In this document: piece by piece, positions 36,059 through 44,732 of the stretch
Layout: each line of letters begins with the position of its first letter
How positions within the stretch are numbered: position 1 is the stretch's first letter
Assembly: GCA_944323445.1 (NCBI GenBank)
Contig: CALUSM010000017.1
Span: 1-53,479 of the forward strand
Direction of reading: 5' to 3'
Source: an uncultured Bacteroidales bacterium
Lineage (GTDB): Bacteria > Bacteroidota > Bacteroidia > Bacteroidales > UBA932
DNA: 53,479 bases
The notes under the pieces: generated by a model
What the model was told of the DNA's origin: nothing
Databases searched by the model: none
The model's input: only the letters and a program-made list of their open reading frames with translations
Position numbers and translations under genes: made by a program

Positions 36059-38884
36059 TTATCGGTTACATAAAGCGGTGAAGGGGCAGTACTCACAGGC
36101 CTCCCCGTCCTCACAGGCCCTGAAGGGCTCTTCTGGGTCCAGGATACGGTCCAGGAGGACACCGAGTTCCTGCGTGAACTCCCCGTATTCGGATTGCTGC
36201 ACAGTACGCAATGACCGAAACTCGGTGTACAGACTGCGGGTGTAATATATCTCGAGCAGGACGTCCTCCACATCATTGACCCTGGGCTCTTCCTTGCGGC
36301 CAGAGAGAATCAGCAGGTACAGCAGCAGCTGGAAGAAATGGCTGCCGGCCGCGCGGGTGTCGCTCCGGAACAGGTCACCTATCTCCCTGCAGCGGAAATG
36401 GTCCCCGCCGGTCTTGTAGTCCACTATCCTCAGCTTCCCTCCCACCCGGTCGATACGGTCGAAAATGCCGCGGATCTGCACGCTGTGCCCCTGGGGAGTC
36501 AGGAACGAAGCAGTGTAATTTTTCTCCAGAGCCACTACAGTGTCAATCCTGTCTCCATCCGCCCTGGACGCATCCACCTCAAGAGTACGGGCAGCCAGCC
36601 TGACCACCAGCGCCCCGGCTATGCGGTTGCGCCCGTTTATCTCCTTCAGCCCCAGTTCTCCGCGAAAGCCCTCTTCCACCAGAGCGTCCAGCCTTTCCTG
36701 GTCCGCAGCCGCCCTTTTCAGAGCGCTGCGGTCCACCGGCCTGCCGATGAAGTGCTCGTAGAGACGGCGCATTACATAGTGGTAGAGCGTTCCGAAAGCG
36801 GCGTTGTCAACCCCCTCTGACAGGTCCTCCTCTTCCTCCAGTCCCAAAATGTACTGGTAGTAGAAACGCATGGGGCAGCCCAGCCAGGTCTGAAGGGAAG
36901 AATTGGAATAGGCCATCTCCCGCAGGCGTTTCAGATGCTCCTCCGTCTTGGGCACGGGAGCCACCTCCTGCAGGCTGCTGCCGGTGACGGTGAACGAAAC
37001 GGTGCGGCGCTCCACGGGATAGTGGAAATGGTATTCTAGCTGCTTCACGTAGCGGCTCTCCTCCCCCGAGCGCAGACCGTCACCGCGGCTGTCGGTCAGC
37101 AGCCAGACCCGCCTGGCCCTGCAGATACTCCGGTAGAAATGATAGGCCGAAATCGAATCCTGGAACTCGTAGGTGGGCAGGCCGAATCCCCTGCGCAGGT
37201 TGTAGGGGATCATAGAAGCCGCTGTGTTCCTGGAGGGGAAAGTACCCTCGTTGACCGACAGGACAATCAGATTCTCGAAGTCCAGGGCCCTTATCTCCAG
37301 CGGCCCCATAATCTGCAGTCCGTCCAGGGGCTCGCCGCTGAAGGGGATGGACACCGAGGCCTCCAGACGGCGGAGCAAACGGAAACAGGTGTCCTTGCGC
37401 ATGTCGATCCCCAAGGAATGCAGCAGGTTGAGACTGCGGCTGTAGCCCATCAGGAACTCCTTGTCGATACTGTCCGCTCCCTCGGCTACTGCGTCCAGAA
37501 TGGCACTGAGGTATTCCGATACGGACTCTGAGGCCGGTATTCCTGGTTTCTCCGCGTCCTGGAAAATCAGCCCGAGAAGAGGCTCGCCCTCTCCGAGGGA
37601 TTCCGCGTCGGGATAGATGGTATTTTCATTTACAATACTCTCCCTGAGTGCCTTTGCCCTGTCCTTGAGAGCTTCCGCGCCCCCGATAAAAGGATGGGCC
37701 AGCAGACTCAGCACGTCCCGCCAGTAGAAACGGATCCGGCCGTCGCGTAGGCGGAGGCGGTCCTGCAGGGCGGCTATGGCGGCGACGAAGGAGGAGACAT
37801 TGCTGTGTGCCAGGGAGTAGCCCATGGTGACATTGACCGGAGTGACCTCCTCCGGCAGTGAGTTGAGCAGGGGGAACAGCAACTGCTCGTCCGGCAGTAG
37901 GACGGCGGTCGAGAAGAGGTCGGAGGTGCCTTCCTCCCGCACTATCCTTTTCAAAATATCATGGACATACTTGGTCTGTCCCGCCGCAGAGGGGATGGAT
38001 ACCGCCTCGATCAGCGGGGGAGCATCGCAGAGACCTCCGTCCTCTGGCAGCGGATAGCGGGAGGGATAGCGGGAGACATTGTCCTCCATGAAAAGGGACG
38101 ACTTGTTGGCCGGATCGCGGACCGCCTTCCCGTAATAGTCCCAGTAGAAGTCCCCTCGGCCCATCTTCTGAAGGGTGTAGAAAAGGGTTTTCTCGCAGCG
38201 GTTGGGGGCGTTGAGCCCGACGAAGACGGTCTGCTCATAGCGTTCCAGCATGCGCAGCAGCTCCGGGTCGCCCTCCTTCAGGCGCCTGGCTACGGAGCGG
38301 TAGATCATGCCCTCGTAGGCCTCTCCCCTGCTTTCCAGCATAGTACGCAGACCTGTATAGACATCGTACATACTGTCCCACATACCCAGGAACTGCTGCT
38401 CCTTGCGGCCCTCGCGACAGGGAATCACTACTCCCCAGAATGAGACAATGGCCTCCCGCTGGGCAGGACTTAGATAGTCGTAGCGGTCCTCTATCTCCTT
38501 AAGATCCCGTATGTTCGTAAAGAGACCCTCGGCATCGGCCATGTATTTGTCGATATCGTCGAAATCGCCCAGTATCACCTCCCCGCGGTAGATAAAGTCA
38601 TCAAAACTCCCGTCAAAGCCCTCCACCTTTTCACGATATACTGTGTAAAGCCGGTGCAGGAGGGTTATGCGGTCCAGGGAACGCAGTCCCGAAAGGCTTG
38701 CGAAAAGGTCGTTGATATTGGTGATTGCGGGAGAAAATATAGGTTTTTCGGCCGCCTCTCCCAGATAGCGGCGGAAGAAGAGGGACGAACGGCGGTTGGG
38801 AAACACAAAGCAGTAGCCGCGCAGCTCCCCGCCCGTAAGGCTGTAGAACTGCCCGGCCACGCTTCTGAGAAACTCCTTTCGCAT
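36059..38884 (-). CDS. AddB-like PD-(D/E)XK nuclease subunit
   Basis: 941 residues. The N-terminal inactivated helicase-like half opens YCFVFPNRRSSLFFRRYL. The C-terminal nuclease has RIRGIFDRIDRVGGKLRIVDYKTGG-type motifs, of which FDRID and VDYKTG are visible. The AddB iron-sulphur 'staple' is intact: Cys670 (WLGCPMRFYYQY) pairs with Cys930, Cys933 and Cys939 (CEYCPFTALC), the C ... CX2CX5C set that locks the nuclease domain. Together with the downstream AddA-like gene it forms the RecBCD-type end-processing machine. It lies 21 nt after pgi, so it seems to be transcribed with central-metabolism genes. Confidence 0.88.
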   Translation of the reverse strand: MRKEFLRSVAGQFYSLTGGELRGYCFVFPNRRSSLFFRRYLGEAAEKPIFSPAITNINDLFASLSGLRSLDRITLLHRLYTVYREKVEGFDGSFDDFIYRGEVILGDFDDIDKYMADAEGLFTNIRDLKEIEDRYDYLSPAQREAIVSFWGVVIPCREGRKEQQFLGMWDSMYDVYTGLRTMLESRGEAYEGMIYRSVARRLKEGDPELLRMLERYEQTVFVGLNAPNRCEKTLFYTLQKMGRGDFYWDYYGKAVRDPANKSSLFMEDNVSRYPSRYPLPEDGGLCDAPPLIEAVSIPSAAGQTKYVHDILKRIVREEGTSDLFSTAVLLPDEQLLFPLLNSLPEEVTPVNVTMGYSLAHSNVSSFVAAIAALQDRLRLRDGRIRFYWRDVLSLLAHPFIGGAEALKDRAKALRESIVNENTIYPDAESLGEGEPLLGLIFQDAEKPGIPASESVSEYLSAILDAVAEGADSIDKEFLMGYSRSLNLLHSLGIDMRKDTCFRLLRRLEASVSIPFSGEPLDGLQIMGPLEIRALDFENLIVLSVNEGTFPSRNTAASMIPYNLRRGFGLPTYEFQDSISAYHFYRSICRARRVWLLTDSRGDGLRSGEESRYVKQLEYHFHYPVERRTVSFTVTGSSLQEVAPVPKTEEHLKRLREMAYSNSSLQTWLGCPMRFYYQYILGLEEEEDLSEGVDNAAFGTLYHYVMRRLYEHFIGRPVDRSALKRAAADQERLDALVEEGFRGELGLKEINGRNRIAGALVVRLAARTLEVDASRADGDRIDTVVALEKNYTASFLTPQGHSVQIRGIFDRIDRVGGKLRIVDYKTGGDHFRCREIGDLFRSDTRAAGSHFFQLLLYLLILSGRKEEPRVNDVEDVLLEIYYTRSLYTEFRSLRTVQQSEYGEFTQELGVLLDRILDPEEPFRACEDGEACEYCPFTALCNR

Positions 38885-38905
38885 GTGTCGGAGTCTTGTA
38901 TCTGA

Positions 38906-40207
38906 CTATTCGAGCCTCTTGCAGATGGCCTCGGCCTGTGCCTCATAGCCGGGCTTGCCGAGGAGGGCGAACATGTTCTTCTTGTAGGCCTCCACACCGG
39001 GCTGGTCGAAAGGATTGACGCCGAGAATGTAGGCTGAGATGCCGCAGGCCTCCTCGAAAAGCATGAAGAGCTCGCCGAGGTTGTATTCATCGATGCGGTC
39101 CACGATGACCCTGCCCTGAGGCACGCCGCCGTCGAGATGGGCCAGACCGGTACCGGCCTCGGCCATCTTGTTGCAATGCTCGAGATGCATGCCGGTGAGG
39201 AAGTTAAGACCGTCGAGATTCTGGGGATCGTTGGGGATGATCAGTTCACGGCCGGCGTTCTCCACGGAAATGACGGTCTCGAAGAGCATCCTCAGACCCT
39301 CCTGAATGTACTGGCCCATGGAATGCAGGTCTGTGGTGAAGTTCACGGATGCGGGGAATATGCCCTTGCCCTCCTTGCCCTCGGACTCTCCGAAGAGCTG
39401 CTTCCACCATTCGCCGAAGTACTGGAGCTTGGGGTTGAAATTGACCAAAATCTCCACTTTCTTGCCGGCATCGTAGTGCTCATTGCGGGCAGCGGCATAT
39501 ACCAGAGCCGGATTCTCATCGCTGCGCTGGGAGCAGCGGCGGGCCATGGCTGCGGCACCCTTCAGCATGGCGCGGATATCGTAACCGGCGATGGCGATGG
39601 GCAGCAGGCCTACCGGTGTGAGGACGGAGAAACGGCCGCCCACATTGTCAGGAATCACGAATGTACGGTAGCCCTCCTGATCCGAGAGGCTCTTCAAGGC
39701 GCCGCGGGCCTTGTCAGTGACAGCCACGATGCGGGAAGCAGCCTCAGTCTTGCCGTAACGCTCCTCCAGATGTCCCTTGATGACACGGAAGGCCACTGCA
39801 GGCTCTGTAGTGGTGCCGGATTTGGAGATGACCACTGCGGCCACCGATTTATCCTGAATGTAGTCGAAGAGCTCGGCGTGATATTCCTCCGAGAGGTTGA
39901 AGCCGGCGAACACTACGTGAATGCCTTTCTCATTGAGGTCGAAAGAGTGCGAGAGAGCCTCAAGGGCCGCCTTGGCTCCGAGATAGGAGCCGCCGATGCC
40001 GATGACCACGGCCACCTGTACGCCCTTGTCCTTCCATTCCCTTGCAATGTCCTCGCAGCCCTTGACGATGGACTCAGGAGTATCCATAGGCAGATCAAGC
40101 CAGCCAAGGAAATCATTGCCTCTCCCCTGTCTTCCCTGAAGGGTATCGAATGCGTTCATGGCCTTTTCGATGTAGGCCTCAGAAGGTTTGAAATTTACAT
40201 TTACCAT
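38906..40207 (-). CDS. pgi: Glucose-6-phosphate isomerase
   Basis: Interconverts glucose 6-phosphate and fructose 6-phosphate. The 433 residues match the short bacillus/thermophile-type PGI, not the 550-residue enterobacterial one. Sugar-phosphate-binding motifs VVIGIGGSYLGAKAAL and ISKSGTTTEPAVAFRV are present, followed by VGGRFSVLTPVGLLP, SVNFTTDLHSMGQYIQEG and the C-terminal LGVNPFDQPGVEAYKKNM with the catalytic Lys. It lies 26 nt after gpsA. gpsA-pgi is a recurrent pair in Bacteroidales, often after lysS, which is absent here. Confidence 0.95.
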   Translation of the reverse strand: MVNVNFKPSEAYIEKAMNAFDTLQGRQGRGNDFLGWLDLPMDTPESIVKGCEDIAREWKDKGVQVAVVIGIGGSYLGAKAALEALSHSFDLNEKGIHVVFAGFNLSEEYHAELFDYIQDKSVAAVVISKSGTTTEPAVAFRVIKGHLEERYGKTEAASRIVAVTDKARGALKSLSDQEGYRTFVIPDNVGGRFSVLTPVGLLPIAIAGYDIRAMLKGAAAMARRCSQRSDENPALVYAAARNEHYDAGKKVEILVNFNPKLQYFGEWWKQLFGESEGKEGKGIFPASVNFTTDLHSMGQYIQEGLRMLFETVISVENAGRELIIPNDPQNLDGLNFLTGMHLEHCNKMAEAGTGLAHLDGGVPQGRVIVDRIDEYNLGELFMLFEEACGISAYILGVNPFDQPGVEAYKKNMFALLGKPGYEAQAEAICKRLE

Positions 40208-40233
40208 AATTATTATGTTTTAAGTTCATAGTT

Positions 40234-41280
40234 CTACATCAGGCTGTCCTGCAGGGCACGCATGGCCTCCACGGCATTTTCCTGCTCGTAGAGGATTGAA
40301 TGGACCGTGTCGGCGATAGGCATGCGGACCTGGAACTTGCGGTTGATTTCGTGGATGGCCCTGGTGGCGTAGTAGCCCTCGGCAACCTGGTTCATCTCCA
40401 GGATTGCGGTCCGGACAGAGTAGCCTTTGCCCAGCATGTGGCCAAAGTTGCGGTTGCGGGAGAAGGGGGAGTTGCAGGTCACCAGCAGGTCCCCGAGGTA
40501 GGCCGACATGGAGGTGTTGCGGCGGGTATCGGGATTGGTGACGTTGATGAACTCTTTCATCTCTCGGAAGCAGCTGGCTATAAGCACGGCCATGAAGTTG
40601 TCCCCGTAACCGCAGCCGTAGCAGATACCGGCGGCGATGGCATAGACATTCTTCAGGGCGGCGGCATACTCCACTCCGTAGATATCGGTGCAGGCTATCG
40701 TGTTCACATAGTAGTTGCGGAAGAAACCGCAGAGATATTCGGCGACTTCTATATACTTGGACGATAGGGTTATGTATGAGAGACGCTGCATGCTCACCTC
40801 CTCGGCGTGACATGGGCCGCTGATTACCCCTATCCGGTCGAAGGGCACCCCGTGATCCTGATGAAAATACTCGGCTACAGTCAGAAAACGGTCTCCGATA
40901 AAACCCTTCACTGCCGATATCAGCAGCTTGCCCCCATAGGATGCGGTAATCTTTCCTACCTCTTTCAGAAAGTACGCTGACGGGATAGCGAATATCAGGA
41001 TATCCGACTCCTCCACCACGTAATTGATGTCGTTGGTAATGGCAAAGCTGTCAGCGTCCAGCTCCACCGCAGGCAGATACTTGGAATGATGGTGATAGCG
41101 CTCAATATGCTCTATCGCATCGGTGTCGCGCATGTACCAGTTCAGCTGCCGCCCGTTATCCGTCAGCAGCTTCACTAATGCCGTTGCCCAGCTTCCGCCT
41201 CCTATCACTCCGAAGACGGGATCGTCCTTCATCTCCACGGCGGTATCCCCGCCCATCTTCTCGTATATCGTATTTTTCAT
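40234..41280 (-). CDS. gpsA: NAD(P)H-dependent glycerol-3-phosphate dehydrogenase
   Basis: Makes sn-glycerol 3-phosphate from dihydroxyacetone phosphate for phospholipid synthesis. The 348 residues have the Rossmann motif GVIGGGSWATALVKLL near residue 24, then ILIFAIPSAY, ISGPCHAEEV and the catalytic Lys in GVEYAAALKNVYAIAAG. The C-terminal helical domain contains LGDLLVTCNSPFSRNRNFG. The N-terminus is about 15 residues longer than E. coli GpsA; an internal Met at residue 17 (MKDDPVFG) is an alternative start. First gene of the long leftward run, with its own promoter. Confidence 0.95.
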   Translation of the reverse strand: MKNTIYEKMGGDTAVEMKDDPVFGVIGGGSWATALVKLLTDNGRQLNWYMRDTDAIEHIERYHHHSKYLPAVELDADSFAITNDINYVVEESDILIFAIPSAYFLKEVGKITASYGGKLLISAVKGFIGDRFLTVAEYFHQDHGVPFDRIGVISGPCHAEEVSMQRLSYITLSSKYIEVAEYLCGFFRNYYVNTIACTDIYGVEYAAALKNVYAIAAGICYGCGYGDNFMAVLIASCFREMKEFINVTNPDTRRNTSMSAYLGDLLVTCNSPFSRNRNFGHMLGKGYSVRTAILEMNQVAEGYYATRAIHEINRKFQVRMPIADTVHSILYEQENAVEAMRALQDSLM

Positions 41281-41307
41281 GCCTTTCAGTTTGCAAACTC
41301 AATACTG

Positions 41308-41315
41308 CAAATATA
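41308..41315 (-). promoter_or_regulatory. gpsA promoter -7 box
   Basis: TATATTTG on the minus strand, 27 nt upstream of ATG 41280. The leader contains the perfect palindrome AGTTTGCAAACT (41288-41299). The rest of the 276-bp divergent gap up to 41556 holds two similar AT-rich stretches near 41440-41470 (CGATTTTATCA and CGATATTTTATCG) and otherwise nothing I can name. Confidence 0.5.
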
Positions 41316-41556
41316 CGAAATTTTCCGATACCCGTCCATCCTTTCCGTCCACACTCATATCCACCATTCCTTCACGTTTACCGTCCATCTGCCGTCAACA
41401 AGCCGACAACCACACTATACAGTCAAGTTTGCCTTTCACTCCGATTTTATCACAACGATATTTTATCGGGGTTGGCACAAGGCGCACCGCAGGAAGCTGT
41501 CCGGCTCAAGAATACCGGGACATCGTGGCATGCTTTTCGATATATCCTGCTGTATC

Positions 41557-42501
41557 ATGACAGACACAACACAGGCCATAATCAAGAAAGAGAAGATTGC
41601 GTCCGAGTCCGACGGACTGGAGATCAGCATCCTGCTGTGCGGACCCGCCGCCGGCACGCCCAAGGGCATCGTTCAGATAGTGCACGGAATGTGCGAGCAC
41701 AAGGAAAGGTACATCCCGTTCATGGAATACCTGGCGGCCAACGGGTTCTTCAGTATCATACACGACCACCGCGGACACGGGGAGTCGGTGCGCTGCTCCG
41801 AAGACCTCGGGTATTTCTACGAGGGAGGCTGGACGGCCATGATAGACGACATCAAGGCTGTCACGGAGAGAGTACGGACCGAGCATCCGGACCTGCCGCT
41901 GATTCTTCTCGGGCACAGCATGGGCTCGATGGCAGTACGCTCATTCGCAAAACGTTACGACGACATGATCTCGGGCCTGATCGTCTGCGGCAGTCCCAGC
42001 CGCAACAGCGGAGCCGGTATCGGGAAACTGGTGGCCAGGCTCTATGCCGCGCGGGCCGGGGAGAAATGCCGCCCGAAGATCATCCAGACCCTCGCCTTCG
42101 GTTCGTTCAACCGCCGCTTCCGACACGAAGGCTCGCCCAACGCCTGGGTCTGCTCCGACCCCGAGATCGTACGCAACTACGATGCCGACCCTCTGTGCAA
42201 CTTCCAGTTCACGGCCCACGGCTTCCTCAACCTCTTCTCCATCATGCAGGACGCCTACAGCATCTCCGGACGGAGGCCCCGCAACCCCTCCATGCCCGTA
42301 CTCTTCATCTCCGGAGAAGACGACCCCTGCCTGCTGAGCCCCAGGAAATTCCACCAGGCAGTCCGCACCATGCAGCGGGCCGGATACACGGACGTGCGGT
42401 CCCGCCTCTACTCCTCCATGCGCCACGAGATACTCAACGAGAAGGGCAAGGAGGCAGTCTGGGAGGATGTCCTGACTTTCTGCAAAGGCCTCGTAGACTG
42501 A
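41557..42501 (+). CDS. Alpha/beta hydrolase, lysophospholipase-like
   Basis: ATG 41557 (MTDTTQAIIKKEKI) is preferred; the frame opens nine codons earlier at ATG 41530 with a Cys-rich stretch unlike the family. 314 residues with the serine hydrolase core: GIVQIVHGMCEHKERY (oxyanion region), IHDHRGHGES, and the nucleophile elbow LGHSMGSM (Ser121). The acid and histidine of the triad lie in the FISGEDDPC and SSMRHEILNE stretches. This is the PldB/monoacylglycerol-lipase group. No signal peptide, so cytosolic or membrane-peripheral. A terminator is not evident before the next gene, 73 bp on. Confidence 0.88.
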   Translation: MTDTTQAIIKKEKIASESDGLEISILLCGPAAGTPKGIVQIVHGMCEHKERYIPFMEYLAANGFFSIIHDHRGHGESVRCSEDLGYFYEGGWTAMIDDIKAVTERVRTEHPDLPLILLGHSMGSMAVRSFAKRYDDMISGLIVCGSPSRNSGAGIGKLVARLYAARAGEKCRPKIIQTLAFGSFNRRFRHEGSPNAWVCSDPEIVRNYDADPLCNFQFTAHGFLNLFSIMQDAYSISGRRPRNPSMPVLFISGEDDPCLLSPRKFHQAVRTMQRAGYTDVRSRLYSSMRHEILNEKGKEAVWEDVLTFCKGLVD

Positions 42502-42528
42502 ACCTGACACGTTCTAGTCAAAAATAAC

Positions 42529-42559
42529 TTGCTAAAAACCCGACACCTTCCTAATTTTG
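42529..42559 (+). promoter_or_regulatory. Promoter of the DUF554 gene
   Basis: TTG (42529-42531), 20 nt, then TAATTTTG (42552-42559): a good -33/-7 pair, ending 15 nt before ATG 42575. Confidence 0.6.
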
Positions 42560-42574
42560 CACGGATTTAGGAAA

Positions 42575-43252
42575 ATGTTAGGAACTATCGTCAATACCTC
42601 GTGCATCATCGCCGGCAGCCTGCTCGGAAGCCTGGCCCGGAAGGCCATCAAGCCCGAGTACCGGGACGCCCTGTACAACGCGATGGGACTGGCCGCCCTC
42701 CTGCTCGGGACGGGCGCCTTCGTCTCCAACATTTCCAAGAGCGAATACCCTGTCCTGTTTATCGCCAGTCTGGCCATAGGCTCGCTGACAGGTACGGTAC
42801 TGAAGATTTCAGACCGGTTCAACGGACTGGTCTCCAGATACTCGAAATCGCGGCTGGCCGAAGGCCTCTCCACCGGCATCCTGCTCTACTGCATCGGCAC
42901 CCTGTCGATGGTCGGTTCGGTGATGAGCGCCCTGTACGGGGACAATACCTATCTGTTCACCAACGCCATGCTCGACCTCGTGACATCCACTGTCCTGGCC
43001 AGCACCTACGGCATAGGAATGGTCCTGGCGGCCCCGGTGCTATTCCTGTTTCAAGGGTCGATATACCTGGTCACCTCCCTGGCCGGTGACGTCATTTCCG
43101 ACAGCCTGATGAGCGAGATATCGATAGTCGGCGGAGTCCTCATCGCCAGCTCCGGACTCTCCATCCTCGGCATCAAGGACTGCAGGACCCTCAACATGCT
43201 GCCGGCCCTGCTCGTACCCGTACTTTTCTACATCGTCAAGTCGTTTTTTTAG
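42575..43252 (+). CDS. DUF554 membrane protein (YqgA-like)
   Basis: ATG 42575 gives 225 residues; the TTG six codons earlier lies inside the -7 box and is rejected. The opening MLGTIVNTSCIIAGSLLGSLARKAI with its GSLLG motif, followed by MGLAALLLGTGAFVSNI, LLYCIGTLSMVGSVMSALYGD and a C-terminal VGGVLIASSGLSILGIKD, defines DUF554. These proteins are polytopic inner-membrane proteins of unknown transport function. The downstream EamA gene starts three bases after the stop, so they form a pair. Confidence 0.87.
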   Translation: MLGTIVNTSCIIAGSLLGSLARKAIKPEYRDALYNAMGLAALLLGTGAFVSNISKSEYPVLFIASLAIGSLTGTVLKISDRFNGLVSRYSKSRLAEGLSTGILLYCIGTLSMVGSVMSALYGDNTYLFTNAMLDLVTSTVLASTYGIGMVLAAPVLFLFQGSIYLVTSLAGDVISDSLMSEISIVGGVLIASSGLSILGIKDCRTLNMLPALLVPVLFYIVKSFF

Positions 43253-43255
43253 AAT

Positions 43256-44308
43256 ATGAACCAGCATTTCGGAGAGATCATCTCACTCATCGTCGCCGTC
43301 TCCTGGACCCTCACGGCACTGAGTTTCGAATACGCCAGCAAGAAAGTAGGCTCCCTGTCTCTCAACATCATCAGGCTGATCATGGCCATGGTGATGCTCG
43401 GAATCTTCCTGCTTGTCGTCACCGGCTCGCCCTTTCCCGTCAATGCAGGAGGGGCCGCCTGGCTGTGGCTCGCCCTCTCCGGCCTCGTCGGATACGTCTT
43501 AGGAGACTTCTGCCTATTCAACTCCTATGTGGTCATCGGCTCCCGGCTCGGCCAGCTGTTCATGACCCTCGCCCCGCCTACAGCCGCCATCGCCGGCTAC
43601 TTCTTTTTAGGACAGAAGATGTCGCTGACAGCCATTGCCGGCATGCTGGTCTGTGTAGCCGGTATCGGCATCTCGATTCTCGGCAGGACGGACTCTGAGA
43701 ATACTGGCCAAGAGGGCACAACAGACAAGACATATCATGCATACCACGAAAGCAGTAAAAGACGTCACGGGCATGCCTTAGGACACTACCGCAAACCGCA
43801 CGGACTGCACCATCATCACAGAATCGGCATCAATCTACCGCTGAAAGGCGTGCTCTTCGGCATCGGAGCCGGCATCGGCCAAGGCGTCGGACTGGTACTC
43901 AGCAAGATAGGTATGAACCACTACATGGAGGCCGCCCCGCCCGTCACCGACCTGGACAACCTCGTCATCCCCTTCGCCTCCACCCAGATACGCGCCGTCA
44001 CCGGCCTGGCCGGTTTCCTGATCATCATGTTCCTGCAGAAAAAGGGCCGGAGCCTGCTCGCCTCCTTCAAAGACGTAAAATCCATGGGCGCCGCCGCCAC
44101 CGGCACCTTTTTCGGCCCCTTCCTCGGCGTTTCCCTCTCCCTGCTCGCCGTCAACTACACCGAAGCCGGCATCGCCTCCACCATCATGGCCCTCACCCCC
44201 ATCCTCATCATCCTCCCTTCCAAGCTCATCTACAAGGAGAAAGTAACCGCCAGACAGGTCATCGGAGCCGTCATCAGTGTCACCGGAGCATCGCTGTTCT
44301 TCATCTGA
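43256..44308 (+). CDS. EamA-family transporter with a histidine-rich loop
   Basis: The 350-residue DMT-superfamily protein has two EamA halves: LIVAVSWTLTALSFEYASKKVG ... TLAPPTAAIAGYFFLGQKMS, and LFGIGAGIGQGVGLVLSKIG ... TPILIILPSKLIYKEKVTARQVIGAVISVTGA. Between them is a hydrophilic insert of about 45 residues (about 145-190) with ten histidines, including HHHH at 185-188 and several basic residues. Ordinary family members are about 290-300 residues, so this insert accounts for the extra length. It could bind a transition metal and sense or gate transport, which is inference. Starts three bases after the DUF554 stop. Confidence 0.87.
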   Translation: MNQHFGEIISLIVAVSWTLTALSFEYASKKVGSLSLNIIRLIMAMVMLGIFLLVVTGSPFPVNAGGAAWLWLALSGLVGYVLGDFCLFNSYVVIGSRLGQLFMTLAPPTAAIAGYFFLGQKMSLTAIAGMLVCVAGIGISILGRTDSENTGQEGTTDKTYHAYHESSKRRHGHALGHYRKPHGLHHHHRIGINLPLKGVLFGIGAGIGQGVGLVLSKIGMNHYMEAAPPVTDLDNLVIPFASTQIRAVTGLAGFLIIMFLQKKGRSLLASFKDVKSMGAAATGTFFGPFLGVSLSLLAVNYTEAGIASTIMALTPILIILPSKLIYKEKVTARQVIGAVISVTGASLFFI

Positions 44309-44337
44309 GCAGAACAGTCCGGTCTGTATGAGCAGAG

Positions 44338-44696
44338 CAGTCTGTAATTCAATTTTTCAGCCCACATTCACATTTCCAGCATATTACCTCCAATCACCGC
44401 ACAACAGACACCACCCAATTTACCGACAGTCTGTAGGAGAGGGAATTCGGAATGATTCTTGTTTTCAGAGCATTCCGACGAAGAACGGAAAACAGACACA
44501 GGGGGTAAAAGGCGTAAACGAGTGTCTGCACCCCTCAGTCTGTAAGAGAGAGAATCCGGTACTGCTCTTGTTTTCAGTGTGTTTTCAGGACATGTAGAAA
44601 ACAGACTCACCTCTCTCAGCGCCAGTCTGTAGAGCACCCGACTCACACATTCCTCTCAAGACACGATGGTTAGTACGAATAGCGGATTACAGACTG
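44338..44696. repeat. Irregular repeat array between the EamA gene and the regulator gene
   Basis: The motif CAGTCTGTA occurs at 44338, 44427, 44536 and 44623, and once inverted (TACAGACTG, 44688-44696). It alternates with AACAGAC(A/T)C at about 44404, 44491 and 44600, giving ACAGAC/GTCTGT stems. The units starting at 44427 and 44536 also share GAGAG and TCTTGTTTTCAG. A perfect 8-bp hairpin TCGGAATG / CATTCCGA lies near 44447-44479. The spacing is uneven (89, 109, 87 nt). No ORF of substance fits, so this 424-bp intergenic region appears to be a structured non-coding repeat, possibly transcribed. Confidence 0.7.
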
Positions 44697-44711
44697 AATA
44701 GAAAAATTTCA

Positions 44712-44719
44712 TAATTTTG
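44712..44719 (+). promoter_or_regulatory. Promoter -7 box of the regulator gene
   Basis: TAATTTTG ends 13 nt before ATG 44733. The region where a -33 element would lie is inside the inverted CAGTCTGTA copy of the repeat array, so the array abuts or overlaps this promoter. Confidence 0.5.
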
Positions 44720-44732
44720 CACTCACTCACTT

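Noticed and set aside
41178-42527. Plus-strand ORF of 449 codons overlapping the alpha/beta hydrolase
   Set aside because: It is out of frame with the real hydrolase and dominated by Arg, Pro and His, a typical frame-shadow composition.
42557-42575. TTG start at 42557 for the DUF554 gene
   Set aside because: It is inside the -7 box, and family members begin at the Met encoded at 42575.
44338-44696. CRISPR array
   Set aside because: Repeats are short (9 nt), spacing is 87-109 nt, one copy is inverted, and the units differ in sequence; no cas genes nearby.
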